From contig JBAGRP010000001.1 of NCBI GenBank assembly GCA_036924855.1, positions 3,100,001-3,164,000 of the forward strand: DNA of 64,000 nucleotides. The letters are read 5' to 3'. Below, one piece after another: positions 54,055 through 63,209 of the stretch. Position 1 is the stretch's first letter; every line of letters starts with the position of its first letter. The DNA comes from Nitrobacteraceae bacterium AZCC 2146 (lineage in GTDB: Bacteria; Pseudomonadota; Alphaproteobacteria; Rhizobiales; Xanthobacteraceae). The translations under genes were made by a program, and so were the position numbers. The notes under the pieces are model-generated. The model saw nothing but the letters and a program-made list of their open reading frames with translations. It was not told where the DNA came from and did not search any database.

Positions 54055-54188
54055 GTCATTCCCCGACACGCCAATTGGCGTGTCTGAGGATGCGCCGTCT
54101 TCGGCGCAGACCCGGAATCTCGATATGCTAAACGACTTCCGGATTCCGGGTTCGCGTGCAGCTGGCGCTGCGCGCGCCCCGGAATGAC
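54055..54188. repeat. Dispersed palindromic repeat, family B copy 3 (diverged)
   Basis: The element is bounded by gtcattcc and ggaatgac and shares cccggaat / attccggg cores with the copies at 26168 and 29096, but has a different insert (ccgacacgccaattggcgtgtc). It sits between the receptor gene and the GNAT gene. Confidence 0.75.
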
Positions 54189-54197
54189 GGCGTTAAA

Positions 54198-54710
54198 TTA
54201 AGTCGCCGCAGTCCAGTCCGGGCGAATCGGGCCGGCCACGTCGGTGAAGGCGCCGTCGACCAGTTCCAGAACCAGCAGGCGCTTCTGGTCCACCGGGCCG
54301 GGCATGGTCACCGTGCCCTTGGGGATCACCCTGAAGCCGACGCGGCTGTAATAGGGTTCGTCGCCGACCAGCACGATCAGGCGATGGCCCTTCTTGCGGG
54401 CGTCGCCGATGGCGCGATCCAGCAACGCGCGGCCAACGCCGCGGCTGCGGAATGGCGGCTCCACCGTCAGCGGACCCAGCAGCAGCGCCGGCGTATCGCC
54501 GATGCAGATCGGCAATTGCCGGACCGAGCCGACCAGCAGCGTGCCGATCCGGGCGGTGAACGACAGCTCCAGCAGATGATTGACATGCTCGCGCAGCCGG
54601 TAGGCGCTCAGCACGTAGCGGCCGGGCCCGAAGGTGCGGGCGTGCAGACGCTCGATGATCTGGGCGTCGTTGGCGGTTTCCGCCAGGATGGTGAGGGAAA
54701 GATCGGTCAT
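54198..54710 (-). CDS. GNAT-family N-acetyltransferase (YhbS-like)
   Basis: From ATG 54710 the product has 170 residues with the GNAT fold: LTILAETANDAQIIERLHARTFGPGRY, LLLGPLTVEPPFRSRGVGRALLDRAIGDARKKGHRLIVLVGDEPYYSRVGF. This is the YhbS type. A GTG at 54770 would overlap the upstream Nudix stop (GTGA) and add 20 residues, which also fits co-transcription. The substrate is unknown. Confidence 0.88.
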   Translation of the reverse strand: MTDLSLTILAETANDAQIIERLHARTFGPGRYVLSAYRLREHVNHLLELSFTARIGTLLVGSVRQLPICIGDTPALLLGPLTVEPPFRSRGVGRALLDRAIGDARKKGHRLIVLVGDEPYYSRVGFRVIPKGTVTMPGPVDQKRLLVLELVDGAFTDVAGPIRPDWTAAT

Positions 54711-54766
54711 GTCGGGGGGCGGGATAGCATCTGGCGGCGGCGCGGTCCATCGCCGGGCGGCCTCGA

Positions 54767-55255
54767 TCACTCCCGCCAGGTGGTGATGATCGGCCGGCCG
54801 GCCAGCACCTCGGCGAGCCGCAGCCGGGTCCCGGTGGTGGTGCCATCAGGCAGGTCGCTGACGGCGAAGAAGCCGCATGCGGCGATCTCGCGGTTGGGCT
54901 CCGGCATGCGGTCCTGGCGAAACTGCCGGATGACGTAGACGATGACGTGATCGCGGATCGAGACGTGGCTGTTGAGGAAGACGCCATGCAGAACCGGCTC
55001 ACCCAGCACCTCGATGCGGCCCTCCTCCATCAGCTCGCGGTCCAGCGCTTCGCGAAAGGTCTGGCCTACCTCGACGCCGCCGCCGGGCAGGTGCCAGCCG
55101 GCGACATAGGTATGTTTGACCAGGAACACGCGGTTGTCGGCATCGAGCACCACAGCGCGGACGCCGAGCGTCATGCCGCGGGCAAAGCGGAAATACAGAT
55201 GGAAGATTTTGCGCAGCGTCGGCTCAAGTCGTTGCCGCAACGTCGGTTGAGTCAT
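54767..55255 (-). CDS. Nudix hydrolase
   Basis: The 162-residue protein starts at ATG 55255 (TQPTLRQRLEPTL). It contains the Nudix box GGGVEVGQTFREALDRELMEEGRIEV, here with GR in place of the usual G after the EE pair, and VRAVVLDADNRVFLVKHTYVAGWHLPGGG. A helical N-terminal stretch (FHLYFRFARGMTLG) is seen. The exact substrate cannot be predicted. It is translationally close to the GNAT gene downstream. Confidence 0.85.
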   Translation of the reverse strand: MTQPTLRQRLEPTLRKIFHLYFRFARGMTLGVRAVVLDADNRVFLVKHTYVAGWHLPGGGVEVGQTFREALDRELMEEGRIEVLGEPVLHGVFLNSHVSIRDHVIVYVIRQFRQDRMPEPNREIAACGFFAVSDLPDGTTTGTRLRLAEVLAGRPIITTWRE

Positions 55256-55376
55256 CGCGGCTGAAATCCTGACTGGGCTGGTACGGCGGTTGGTCCTTGC
55301 GTCACACCGCCCACCTTGCCAAAACATCGAGGGATTTCACAGGGTGTATGAATTGGTGCCGTCCAACAAAGAAGGA

Positions 55377-55500
55377 CCTCATGGTGAGAAGGCGCTCTTG
55401 CGCCGTCTCGAACCATGAGGACGAGCGCGCTCCATCCCCAGCGCATGGCTTTGCCATTCGCAAGGAGACGCGGCGAAGGCGCCGCTCCTCAGGATGAGGG
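55377..55500. repeat. Palindromic repeat upstream of the phosphoesterase gene
   Basis: Arms cctcatggt (55377-55385) and accatgagg (55412-55420) enclose ggcgctcttgcgccgtc, itself a hairpin, followed by a second stretch (ggcgaaggcgccgctcctcaggatgagg). It is a further dispersed palindrome and no gene is seen in 55328-55503. Confidence 0.65.
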
Positions 55501-55536
55501 CTGGTGCTTGTGCGGGCCAACGGCAGGACGCCTCCC

Positions 55537-56430
55537 ATGACGGCGTTCACCCTCGCGCATCTGTCCGATCCGCATATTCCGCCGTTGCCGACCCCGCGCG
55601 CAAGCGAGCTGATCGGCAAACGCCTGCTCGGCTACCTCAACTGGACGCGCAACCGGCATAAAATTCACCGCCGCGAGGTGCTCGACGCCATCGTCACCGA
55701 CATGCAGGCGCAGCGGCCGAACCACATCGCGGTCACCGGCGACCTCGTCAATCTCGCGCTGGAAGCGGAGCTTGCGCCGGCGCGCGCCTGGCTGGAGAGC
55801 CTCGGACCACCGGATCGCGTCACGCTGGTGCCGGGCAATCACGACGCCTATGTCCGCGCCACGCAGCACCGCTTTGCCGAAACGTTCGGCGACTACATGC
55901 GCGGCGATGGGGCTATTGCAGCAAGCGCTGCGAGCTTTCCGTTCTTGCTCCGCCGGGGGCCGCTGGCGCTGATCGGCGTTTCCACGGCGGTGCCGACTGC
56001 GCCGTTCATGGCGACGGGTTGGCTGGGTCAGGCGCAAATCGATGCGCTGGATCGACTGCTGACCGAGCTTTCCGGTCAACAACTGTTTCGCGTGCTGCTG
56101 ATCCACCATCCGCTGCGCTCAAAACACAGCTACAAGCGGCTGACCGATTCCGAGGCCTTGCAGGCCGTGCTGAAGCGCCATGGCGTCGAACTGATCCTGC
56201 ACGGCCACGATCATATTCATTCCACCATGTGGTTCGAGGGACCGACAGGGCGCATTCCCGCGGTCGGCGTGCCGTCGGCGTCATCGATGGCGGACGGACA
56301 TCGCCCGGCGGCGGCGTACAATCTGTTTGCGATCGAACGCGACGGCGACGCGTGGCGATGCGTGCAGAGCGTGCGCGGATTTGGCGGTGGCGTTACCATT
56401 CGCGATCTGCAAAGCGCCACGCTGGCCTGA
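55537..56430 (+). CDS. Calcineurin-like metallophosphoesterase
   Basis: The 297-residue protein shows the metallophosphoesterase motifs: LAHLSDPHIPP (D-x-H), HIAVTGDLVNLA (GD), LVPGNHDAY (GNHD), VLLIHHPL (H) and LILHGHDHIHSTMW (GH-x-H). It binds two metal ions and hydrolyses a phosphodiester or monoester; relatives include cyclic-nucleotide phosphodiesterases of the CpdA kind. The ATG at 55537 is used; a GTG at 55504 adds 11 residues. Confidence 0.93.
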   Translation: MTAFTLAHLSDPHIPPLPTPRASELIGKRLLGYLNWTRNRHKIHRREVLDAIVTDMQAQRPNHIAVTGDLVNLALEAELAPARAWLESLGPPDRVTLVPGNHDAYVRATQHRFAETFGDYMRGDGAIAASAASFPFLLRRGPLALIGVSTAVPTAPFMATGWLGQAQIDALDRLLTELSGQQLFRVLLIHHPLRSKHSYKRLTDSEALQAVLKRHGVELILHGHDHIHSTMWFEGPTGRIPAVGVPSASSMADGHRPAAAYNLFAIERDGDAWRCVQSVRGFGGGVTIRDLQSATLA

Positions 56431-56435
56431 CGCTA

Positions 56436-56559
56436 TCATTCCGGGATGCACTGCAGACGGCGTAGCCGGCTGGAGGGCAGACCCGGAATCCCGATCTGTT
56501 CAGCTATCTCTGGATTCCGGGTTCGCCCGCAGCTGACGCTGCTCGCGCCCCGGAATGAC
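56436..56559. repeat. Dispersed palindromic repeat, family B copy 4
   Basis: The element starts tcattccggg and ends ccggaatgac, in the reverse orientation to the copies at 26168 and 29096, with the shared core cccggaatccc and ggattccggg. It lies between two convergent genes. Confidence 0.8.
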
Positions 56560-56564
56560 AAACT

Positions 56565-57113
56565 CTAAAAGCCCCGCAGCGCGGCAAACACCGCGACGCC
56601 GAACAGCGCGATCACGCCTGCAACGAAGCCCAGCGCAAAACTCCAGAACCGGCTGCGCGGTTTCTTCTCAGCGACCGGCACGGGCGTGGTGGCCAGCGCG
56701 TGCTCGCGCTCGATCATGCGCCGGGCGATATAGTCGGTGACGGCTTTCACCACCGCCGCGACGTCATGCGATTCGGCTAACACGATGCGGCCGAAGCGGG
56801 TGTCCTGGACGAAGCGATACATCCGCTTGTCCCTTCCCATCAGCACATGGGCGACCATGTCGATCCACAGCCGCGGCGTATCGCCCTGGCTGATGCCGCG
56901 GTCGAACATGTCGACCTTCGCCGGAATCTCGGCGAACAGCGGATCGAGGGCCTCGTTGAGAATCTCCAGCCGGGCCACTTCGGCATCGCGCAGTTCGACC
57001 ACCACGCCGGTGCGATCGGCGGCCTCGATGCGGGCCTGGCGCAAGGCATCGCGCAGCCGCATCGGCCTGGCATCGTCAGCCGGATGGGTCCCGCTGTTTG
57101 GCACGTCCGACAT
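56565..57113 (-). CDS. Hypothetical membrane-anchored protein
   Basis: The 182-residue protein is conserved-looking but of unknown function. It has a soluble N-terminal domain rich in charged residues (LRDALRQARIEAADRTGVVVELRDAEVARLEILNEALDPLFAEIP), a helical middle with HDVAAVVKAVTDYIARRMIE, and a C-terminal membrane helix (FWSFALGFVAGVIALFGVAVFAALRGF). It would be anchored in the inner membrane with its bulk in the cytosol. It stands alone. Confidence 0.65.
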   Translation of the reverse strand: MSDVPNSGTHPADDARPMRLRDALRQARIEAADRTGVVVELRDAEVARLEILNEALDPLFAEIPAKVDMFDRGISQGDTPRLWIDMVAHVLMGRDKRMYRFVQDTRFGRIVLAESHDVAAVVKAVTDYIARRMIEREHALATTPVPVAEKKPRSRFWSFALGFVAGVIALFGVAVFAALRGF

Positions 57114-57288
57114 CTCCTGAAAGCCCTTCTGAACGCGGCTTTGGCGACGTTAACCTATCAGTAACGATCAACGCCGGAAAGGCCGTTTGTTTCCAGAGGG
57201 TTGCGCCCGCGCAAACATCAACGGCCCCACCCGGTTGCCCGGATGAGGCCGCTGACGTCCCTGGACGTTTTCTTATTGGTCTGGCCGA

Positions 57289-57492
57289 TCAGGCCATTAC
57301 GCGCTGCGGCTCTTCCACGATGGAGAAGCGCACGCCGGCGCGATGCCGGTTTTCTTCGGAGACGGCCTTCCAGGCGTCTTCAGCCTCTTGGCGAGACTTG
57401 AAGGGACCCTGAACCTGGGCCGAGCCTTCCACGAGCTTGTGGAAGTTCATCGAACCGAACTCGCCGCCAATCACCCAGAAATTGCTGCTCAT
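57289..57492 (-). CDS. DUF4170 small protein
   Basis: The 67-residue protein matches DUF4170: MSSNFWVIGGEFGSMNFHKLVEGSAQVQGPFKSRQEAEDAWKAVSEENRHRAGVRFSIVEE. Function is unknown. It follows the aceA gene on the same strand by 22 bp and may be co-transcribed with it. Confidence 0.85.
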   Translation of the reverse strand: MSSNFWVIGGEFGSMNFHKLVEGSAQVQGPFKSRQEAEDAWKAVSEENRHRAGVRFSIVEEPQRVMA

Positions 57493-57513
57493 TGTAGTCT
57501 CCTGCTGTTACCG

Positions 57514-59157
57514 TTAGCCGAACTGGTTCATCGTGTTATGGGCGCCGCCGGCCTTCAGAGCGGCCTCACCGGCGAAGTATTCCTTGTGATCGTCGCCGAT
57601 GTCTGAGCCGGCCATGTTCTGATGCTTCGCGCAGGCGATGCCCTGACGGATTTCCTGGCGCTGAACATTCTTCACATAGCCCAGCATGCCCTGCTCGCCG
57701 AAATACTCCTTCGCGAGATTATCAGTCGAAAGAGCTGCCGTGTGATAGGTCGGCAACGTGATCAGATGATGGAAGATGCCGGCGCGCTTGGCTGAATCAG
57801 CCTGGAAGGTCCGGATGAGCTCGTCGGCTTCGATCGCCAGCGGCGTGCTGTCGTACTCCGCCTTCATCAGCTCGGCACGGTTGTACTTGCTGACATCCTT
57901 GCCGGCTTCCTTCATCGCATCGTAAACCTGCCAACGGAAGTTGAGCGTCCAGTTGAACGACGGCGAATTGTTGTAGGCCAGCTTTGCGTTCGGGATCACC
58001 TCGCGAACACGGTCGACCATCTGGGCGATCTGCTCGATATTCGGCTTCTCGGTCTCGATCCACAGCAGGTCAGCGCCGTTCTGCAGCGAGGTGATGCTGT
58101 CGAGCACGCAGCGGTCTTCACCCGTTCCAGCGCGGAACTGGTAGAGATTGCTGGGCAAGCGCTTGGGGCGCAGCATCTTGCCGTTGCGGTTGATGATGAC
58201 GTCGCCGTTCCGGGCGTTGTCGGCGGTGATTTCCTCGCAGTCCAGGAAGCTGTTGTACTGATCGCCGAGGTCACCCGGCTTGTGGCTGACAGCGATCTGC
58301 TGCGTCAGGCCGGCGCCGAGCGAGTCGGTGCGGGTGACGATGATGCCGTCTTCGACGCCCATTTCGAGGAAGGCGTGGCGGCAGGCGCGGATCTTGGCGA
58401 GGAAGACTTCATGCGGCACGGTGACCTTGCCGTCCTGATGGCCGCACTGCTTCTCGTCCGAGACCTGATTTTCGATCTGCAGCGCGCAGGCGCCAGCCTC
58501 GATCATCTTCTTGGCCAGAAGATAGGTCGCTTCCGCATTGCCGAAGCCGGCATCGATGTCGGCGATAACGGGCACGACGTGGGTCTGGAAATTATCGATC
58601 TTTTCGATCAATGCTGCTTCCTTCGCCTTGTCGCCTGCCTTGCGGGCCGCGTCGAGGTTGCGGAAGATGTCGTTGAGCTCGCGGGAGTCCGCCTGACGCA
58701 GGAAGGTGTAGAGCTCTTCGATGAGCGCTGGCACCGAGGTCTTCTCGTGCATCGACTGGTCCGGCAGCGGGCCGAATTCGGAGCGCAGCGCGGCGATCAT
58801 CCAGCCCGACAGGTACAGATAGGTGCGGTCGGTGGTGCCGAAGTGCTTCTTCACCGAGATCAGCTTCTGCTGCGCGATAAAGCCGTGCCAGCAGCCGAGC
58901 GACTGGGTGTACTTTGTGGTGTCCGCGTCATAGGCCGCCATATCGGCGCGCATCAGCGCGGCCGTGTAGCGCGCGACATCGAGGCCGGTCTTGAAGCGGT
59001 TCTGCAAGCGCATGCGGGCCACGGCTTCGGCGTTCACGCCATTCCACGTGTCCTTGTCCTTGAGGAGCGCTTCGGCCGCTTCGATTTCGCTCTGATATGA
59101 GGCTGGCTTCTGGATGGCCAGATCGCTGATCCCACGTGGCTGGAAGTTCATGTCCAT
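57514..59157 (-). CDS. aceA: Isocitrate lyase
   Basis: The enzyme splits isocitrate to glyoxylate and succinate, the entry to the glyoxylate shunt used on acetate and fatty acids. The 547-residue product is the long form. The catalytic motif is present as KQCGHQDGKV (Cys in the KKCGH-type site), and GFGNAEATYLLAKKMIEAGACALQIENQ carries the metal/substrate helix. The ATG at 59157 has GAAGGGAT upstream. It is divergent from the ScfR/RamB-type regulator gene, which likely controls it. Confidence 0.96.
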   Translation of the reverse strand: MDMNFQPRGISDLAIQKPASYQSEIEAAEALLKDKDTWNGVNAEAVARMRLQNRFKTGLDVARYTAALMRADMAAYDADTTKYTQSLGCWHGFIAQQKLISVKKHFGTTDRTYLYLSGWMIAALRSEFGPLPDQSMHEKTSVPALIEELYTFLRQADSRELNDIFRNLDAARKAGDKAKEAALIEKIDNFQTHVVPVIADIDAGFGNAEATYLLAKKMIEAGACALQIENQVSDEKQCGHQDGKVTVPHEVFLAKIRACRHAFLEMGVEDGIIVTRTDSLGAGLTQQIAVSHKPGDLGDQYNSFLDCEEITADNARNGDVIINRNGKMLRPKRLPSNLYQFRAGTGEDRCVLDSITSLQNGADLLWIETEKPNIEQIAQMVDRVREVIPNAKLAYNNSPSFNWTLNFRWQVYDAMKEAGKDVSKYNRAELMKAEYDSTPLAIEADELIRTFQADSAKRAGIFHHLITLPTYHTAALSTDNLAKEYFGEQGMLGYVKNVQRQEIRQGIACAKHQNMAGSDIGDDHKEYFAGEAALKAGGAHNTMNQFG

Positions 59158-59291
59158 GATCCCTTCGGTGACGACAAATCCGCATCGCTTATCTTCGCCG
59201 TCGTATTGACATTCGTGACAGTTCGCTGCGAAGCGTGCTGAAAGCTAAACGCCAAAAAACCAATTTCGTACAGTATGCTTGCAATTGAATG

Positions 59292-59352
59292 GTGATGCGA
59301 TGTAACATCACGACTTGTCATATATGTAATATTGTAATTTTTGTCACAATAT
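59292..59352. promoter_or_regulatory. Palindromes in the aceA / regulator divergent region
   Basis: Two inverted repeats lie in this AT-rich stretch: gtgatg (59292-59297) with catcac (59306-59311), and atattgt (59329-59335) with acaatat (59346-59352). They are placed between the divergent aceA and regulator genes and are candidate operators for the regulator, whose binding motif is not known for this group. Confidence 0.5.
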
Positions 59353-59390
59353 GCCATGTAACGGGGATAACGGAACCAGGGTCGGACACC

Positions 59391-60836
59391 ATGGCTGCAG
59401 AGTCGGGAAAGAAGCTTTTCGTCGGTCCAAGATTTCGCCGGATCCGCCAGCAGCAGGGCCTGTCGCAGACCCAGATGGCCGAGGGCCTCGGCATTTCCCC
59501 GAGCTATATCAACCTGATAGAGCGCAACCAGCGGCCGGTGACGGCGCAGTTGCTGCTGCGCATGGCGGAGACATACGACCTCGATCTGCGCGACCTCGCC
59601 ACCGCCGACGAGGACCGGTTTTTCGCGGAACTGAACGAGATTTTCTCCGATCCGCTGTTCCGCCAGATCGATTTGCCGAAGCAGGAACTCCGCGACCTCG
59701 CCGAACTCTGCCCCGGCGTGACTCATTCGTTACAACGGCTCTACGCCGCCTATACCGAGGCGCGGCGCGGCGAGACCATGGTCGCGGCGCAGATGGCCGA
59801 CCGCAACGAGGGCGGCCAATACGAGGCCAATCCCATCGAGCGCGTGCGCGACCTGATCGAGGCCAACCGCAACTACTTCCCCGAACTCGAACAGGCCGCG
59901 GAAAACTTGCGCGACGAGATCAACGTGCCGTCGCAGGACCTCTACGCGGCCCTGAGCACGCGGTTGCGCGAAAAGCATTCCATCGTCACCCGCATCATGC
60001 CGGTGGACGTGATGCGCGAGACGTTGCGGCGCTTCGACCGGCATCGCCGGCAATTGCTGATCTCCGAACTGGTCGACGGCCCCGGCCGCGCGTTTCAACT
60101 CGCCTTCCAGCTTGGCCTTTCGGAAACCGCCACCAGCCTCGAGGCCATCGTCAACCGCGCCGGCCCGCTCGACGACACGCCGCGGCGGCTCTACCGCATC
60201 ACGCTGGCGAATTATTTCGCCGCCGCGGTGCTGATGCCCTACGCGGCATTTCACGGCGCTGCGGAAGCGTTGAGCTACGATCTGCAGGTGCTCGGCCAGC
60301 GCTTCAATGTCGGCTTCGAGCAGGTCTGCCATCGCCTCACCACGCTGCAGCGGCCCAATGCGCGCGGCGTGCCGTTCTTCATGCTGCGCGTCGACAATGC
60401 CGGCAACGTCTCGAAGCGGTTCTCGTCCGGCACGTTCCCGTTCTCGAAGTTCGGCGGCACCTGCCCGCTGTGGAATGTGCACTCCACCTTCGACACCCCG
60501 GACCGGCTGCTCAAGCAGGTGATCGAACTGCCCGACGGCAGCCGCTACTTCTCGATCGCGCAGATGGTGCGCCGGCCGCCGGCGCCGCACGGCCAGCCGC
60601 AACCGCGCTTCGCCATCGGGCTCGGCTGCGAGATCCGTCATGCCTCGAAGCTGGTCTATGCGTCGGGCATGGATCTGGAAAAAGCCGAGGGCACGCCGAT
60701 CGGCGTCAACTGCCGGCTGTGCGAGCGCGAGAACTGCAGCCAGCGCGCCGAGCCGCCGATCACCCGCAGCTTGATTTTGGACGAGAACACAAGGCGGGTG
60801 TCGTCGTTTGCGTTCAGCAATGCGCGGGAGTTGTGA
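59391..60836 (+). CDS. ScfR/RamB-type transcriptional regulator
   Basis: The 481-residue protein has an N-terminal XRE helix-turn-helix (FRRIRQQQGLSQTQMAEGLGISPSYINLIERNQRPVTAQLLLRMAETYDLDLRDLA) and the long C-terminal DUF2083/IrrE-like domain of short-chain fatty acyl regulators, with CPLWNVHSTFDTP and the Cys-rich motif NCRLCERENCSQR near the end. Members sense acyl-CoA pools and control acetate, propionate or glyoxylate genes; its place next to aceA supports that. The ATG at 59391 is used. Confidence 0.92.
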   Translation: MAAESGKKLFVGPRFRRIRQQQGLSQTQMAEGLGISPSYINLIERNQRPVTAQLLLRMAETYDLDLRDLATADEDRFFAELNEIFSDPLFRQIDLPKQELRDLAELCPGVTHSLQRLYAAYTEARRGETMVAAQMADRNEGGQYEANPIERVRDLIEANRNYFPELEQAAENLRDEINVPSQDLYAALSTRLREKHSIVTRIMPVDVMRETLRRFDRHRRQLLISELVDGPGRAFQLAFQLGLSETATSLEAIVNRAGPLDDTPRRLYRITLANYFAAAVLMPYAAFHGAAEALSYDLQVLGQRFNVGFEQVCHRLTTLQRPNARGVPFFMLRVDNAGNVSKRFSSGTFPFSKFGGTCPLWNVHSTFDTPDRLLKQVIELPDGSRYFSIAQMVRRPPAPHGQPQPRFAIGLGCEIRHASKLVYASGMDLEKAEGTPIGVNCRLCERENCSQRAEPPITRSLILDENTRRVSSFAFSNAREL

Positions 60837-60883
60837 GGCGCTAACGGCCTATGCATCGGGAAAACCCATGTTATACAGATCGC

Positions 60884-61783
60884 ATGGGATTTGGGGTCTT
60901 CATCCACCGCACAGATTCGATCTACGACGACAGCCCGGCTGAGCAATATCAATTTCCCAGCCAGTATCTTAGTCGCGCGCAGACCTTCGTGGGCGATTGG
61001 ATTGTCTATTACGAACCACGCAAAGTCGAAGCGACGCGTGGCTACTTTGCCATTGCCAAAGTGCAGCAAATCATTCCCGACCCCTCAGCAGCAAGCATGT
61101 ATCTCGCGCTGATCGAGCCATCGAGCTATCTCGATTTCGCAACGCCAGTTCCATTCTCCGATGCCGACGGCGTTATCGAACGCGGCATCCTCAACGAACA
61201 AGGCCGGATTTCAGGTCGAGCCCAGTCGGCGGTTCGTCCAATAAACGCTAGCGACTTCGAACGTATCATTACGCGCGGACTTGATGAGACCGTTCAGATC
61301 CTGCCAAGAATTGGCGACATTCCAGCCTCTCCTCAACTCGATGAGGAGCAAGCCCCTTTCCAATTTGAAGAAACGCGAGATCGCCTGAACTTTCTCACCT
61401 CCAGGATTGTGCGAGATCGGACTTTCCGCCGAATTGTTCTGGATGCATACGACCGACGCTGCGCAGTGACCGGACTGAAGTTGATCAATGGCGGCGGTCG
61501 AGCAGAGGTGGACGCGGCTCACATCAGACCCGTTGAAGCCAACGGCCCAGACATCATTAACAATGGAATCGCCCTTTCGGGCACAGCTCATTGGATGTTT
61601 GATCGCGGGTTGATCAGCCTATCAGACGATCTCGAAATCATGATTTCTCGTCATGTGAATGATCTTGAGAGCGTGCGCGCTCTTGTGAACAAGAACGGCC
61701 TTGCGCTCCCGCCTCAGCGAATGTCTCAGCGCCCACATCCGCATTTCTTGAGTTGGCATCGCGATCATTGTTTTAAGCAATAG
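60884..61783 (+). CDS. HNH endonuclease with N-terminal binding domain
   Basis: The 299-residue protein starts MGFGVFIHRTDSIYDDSPAE and contains an HNH nuclease domain near the C-terminus (RRCAVTGLKLINGGGRAEVDAAHIRPVEANGPDIINNGIALSGTAHWMFDRGLI). The N-terminal 150 residues (GDWIVYYEPRKV, GYFAIAKVQQIIPDP) resemble a PUA/EVE-like fold as found in modification-dependent restriction enzymes. Its base composition is clearly more AT-rich than the neighbours and its codon use differs, a sign of transfer. An upstream start at 60851 is possible. No methylase or partner gene is adjacent. Confidence 0.83.
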   Translation: MGFGVFIHRTDSIYDDSPAEQYQFPSQYLSRAQTFVGDWIVYYEPRKVEATRGYFAIAKVQQIIPDPSAASMYLALIEPSSYLDFATPVPFSDADGVIERGILNEQGRISGRAQSAVRPINASDFERIITRGLDETVQILPRIGDIPASPQLDEEQAPFQFEETRDRLNFLTSRIVRDRTFRRIVLDAYDRRCAVTGLKLINGGGRAEVDAAHIRPVEANGPDIINNGIALSGTAHWMFDRGLISLSDDLEIMISRHVNDLESVRALVNKNGLALPPQRMSQRPHPHFLSWHRDHCFKQ

Positions 61784-61843
61784 CCGTTGTAAGACGTGGG
61801 TGTCTGGGTCGAGCCCCTGGCATGATAATGGAGAGACCGGTTC

Positions 61844-63091
61844 ATGTTGCGAATGTCTGTACTGCTGCGATCTGCAACAATCTTCGCCGTGCCAGTCCTT
61901 CTCACCCTCACCTCCCCCGCCTCAGCCCAGCGCGCCGCAGCCTGCCACGGCGGCCAGAGCTTCGATCAGTTTCTCGCCGGCCTGAAACAGCAGGCGACGG
62001 CCGCCGGGGTCTCGCCGCGCGCGATCGCGGCGGCATCGCCCGGCCTCGTCTACGACCAGGGCATCGTCAACCGCGACCGCGGCCAGCGCGTGTTCGGCCA
62101 GCCGTTTACCGAATTCTCGCGGCGGATGGCGGCGGACTACCGGATGCAGCAGGGCCAGGCAAAGATCAAAACCCACGCCGCCGCCTTTGCCCGCGCCGAG
62201 AAGGAATATGGCGTGCCGCCGGCGGTGATCGCCGCGTTCTGGGGGCTGGAAAGCGACTTCGGCGTCCAGATGGGCAACCTGCCGACGCTGCGCTCGCTGG
62301 TGTCGCTGGCCTATGACTGCCGGCGCTAGAAGATGTTCGAGAACGAGACCATCGCCGCGCTGAAGATCATCGACCGCGGCGATCTGGCGCCGGCCGAAAT
62401 GATCGGCTCCTGGGCCGGCGAACTCGGCCAGACGCAGTTTCTGCCAACGCATTATTTCAACTATGCCGTCGATTACGATGGCGACGGCCACCGCAACCTG
62501 CTGCGCAGCCCCGACGACGTGATCGGCTCGACCGCGAACTACATTGCCAACGGCTTGAAATGGCGGCGCGGCGAGCCGTGGCTGCAGGAAGTCCGCGTCT
62601 CGGCCAACGTGCCGTCTGGTTTTCCCTGGGACCAGGCCGACCTGACGATCCAGCTGCCGCGCGCGAAATGGGCGCAATACGGCATCACCTATCCCGACGG
62701 CCGGCCGCTGCCGAACGACAACATGCCGACATCGCTGCTGCTGCCGATGGGACGGACGGGCCCGGCGTTTCTCGCCTACGCGAATTTCGCCGCCTATACC
62801 GAATGGAATAATTCGCTGATCTACTCGACCACCGCGGGCTATCTCGCCACCCGCATCGCGGGTGCGCCGCCGATGCACCGGCCGACGGCGCCGATCGCGC
62901 AATTGCCGTTCAACGAATTGCGCGAGATGCAGCAATTGCTGACGCGTGCCGGATTCAACGTCGGCAAGGTCGACGGCATCATGGGGCAGCAGAGCCGCAC
63001 CGCGGTGAAGACGATGCAGGTCAAATACGGCCTGCCCGCGGATTCCTGGCCGACGGCCGAATTGCTCGTGCGGCTGCGCGGCGGGCAATGA
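61844..63091 (+). pseudogene. Lytic murein transglycosylase interrupted by an amber codon
   Basis: The frame encodes a signal peptide (SVLLRSATIFAVPVLLTLTSPASA), the SLT_2/MltB-type catalytic domain with the Glu-containing FWGLESDFGVQMGN, then a TAG stop at 62327-62329 after LAYDCRR. The same frame goes on after the stop (MFENETIAALKIIDRGDLAP, AGELGQTQFLPTHYFNYAVDYDGDGHRN) and ends with a peptidoglycan-binding domain (ELREMQQLLTRAGFNVGKVDGIMGQQSRTAVKTMQ). One base change would restore a 415-residue enzyme. This is a recent nonsense mutation or a sequencing error. Confidence 0.88.
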
Positions 63092-63209
63092 TTTTCGTCT
63101 CTTGATGCACCTGCGGGCGGTTGATTTCGGCTGTCCAGTCACCAGCTTGCAGGAGCAGTTGCTCGTCAGAGCCGTCGCTGCGCATCGTCATCATTGAAAT
63201 GAGCATCCC

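Noticed and set aside
51682..54069. A 795-codon minus-strand frame opposite the TonB receptor
   Set aside because: Antisense shadow, rich in Arg/His/Ala; the receptor on the plus strand has all family motifs.
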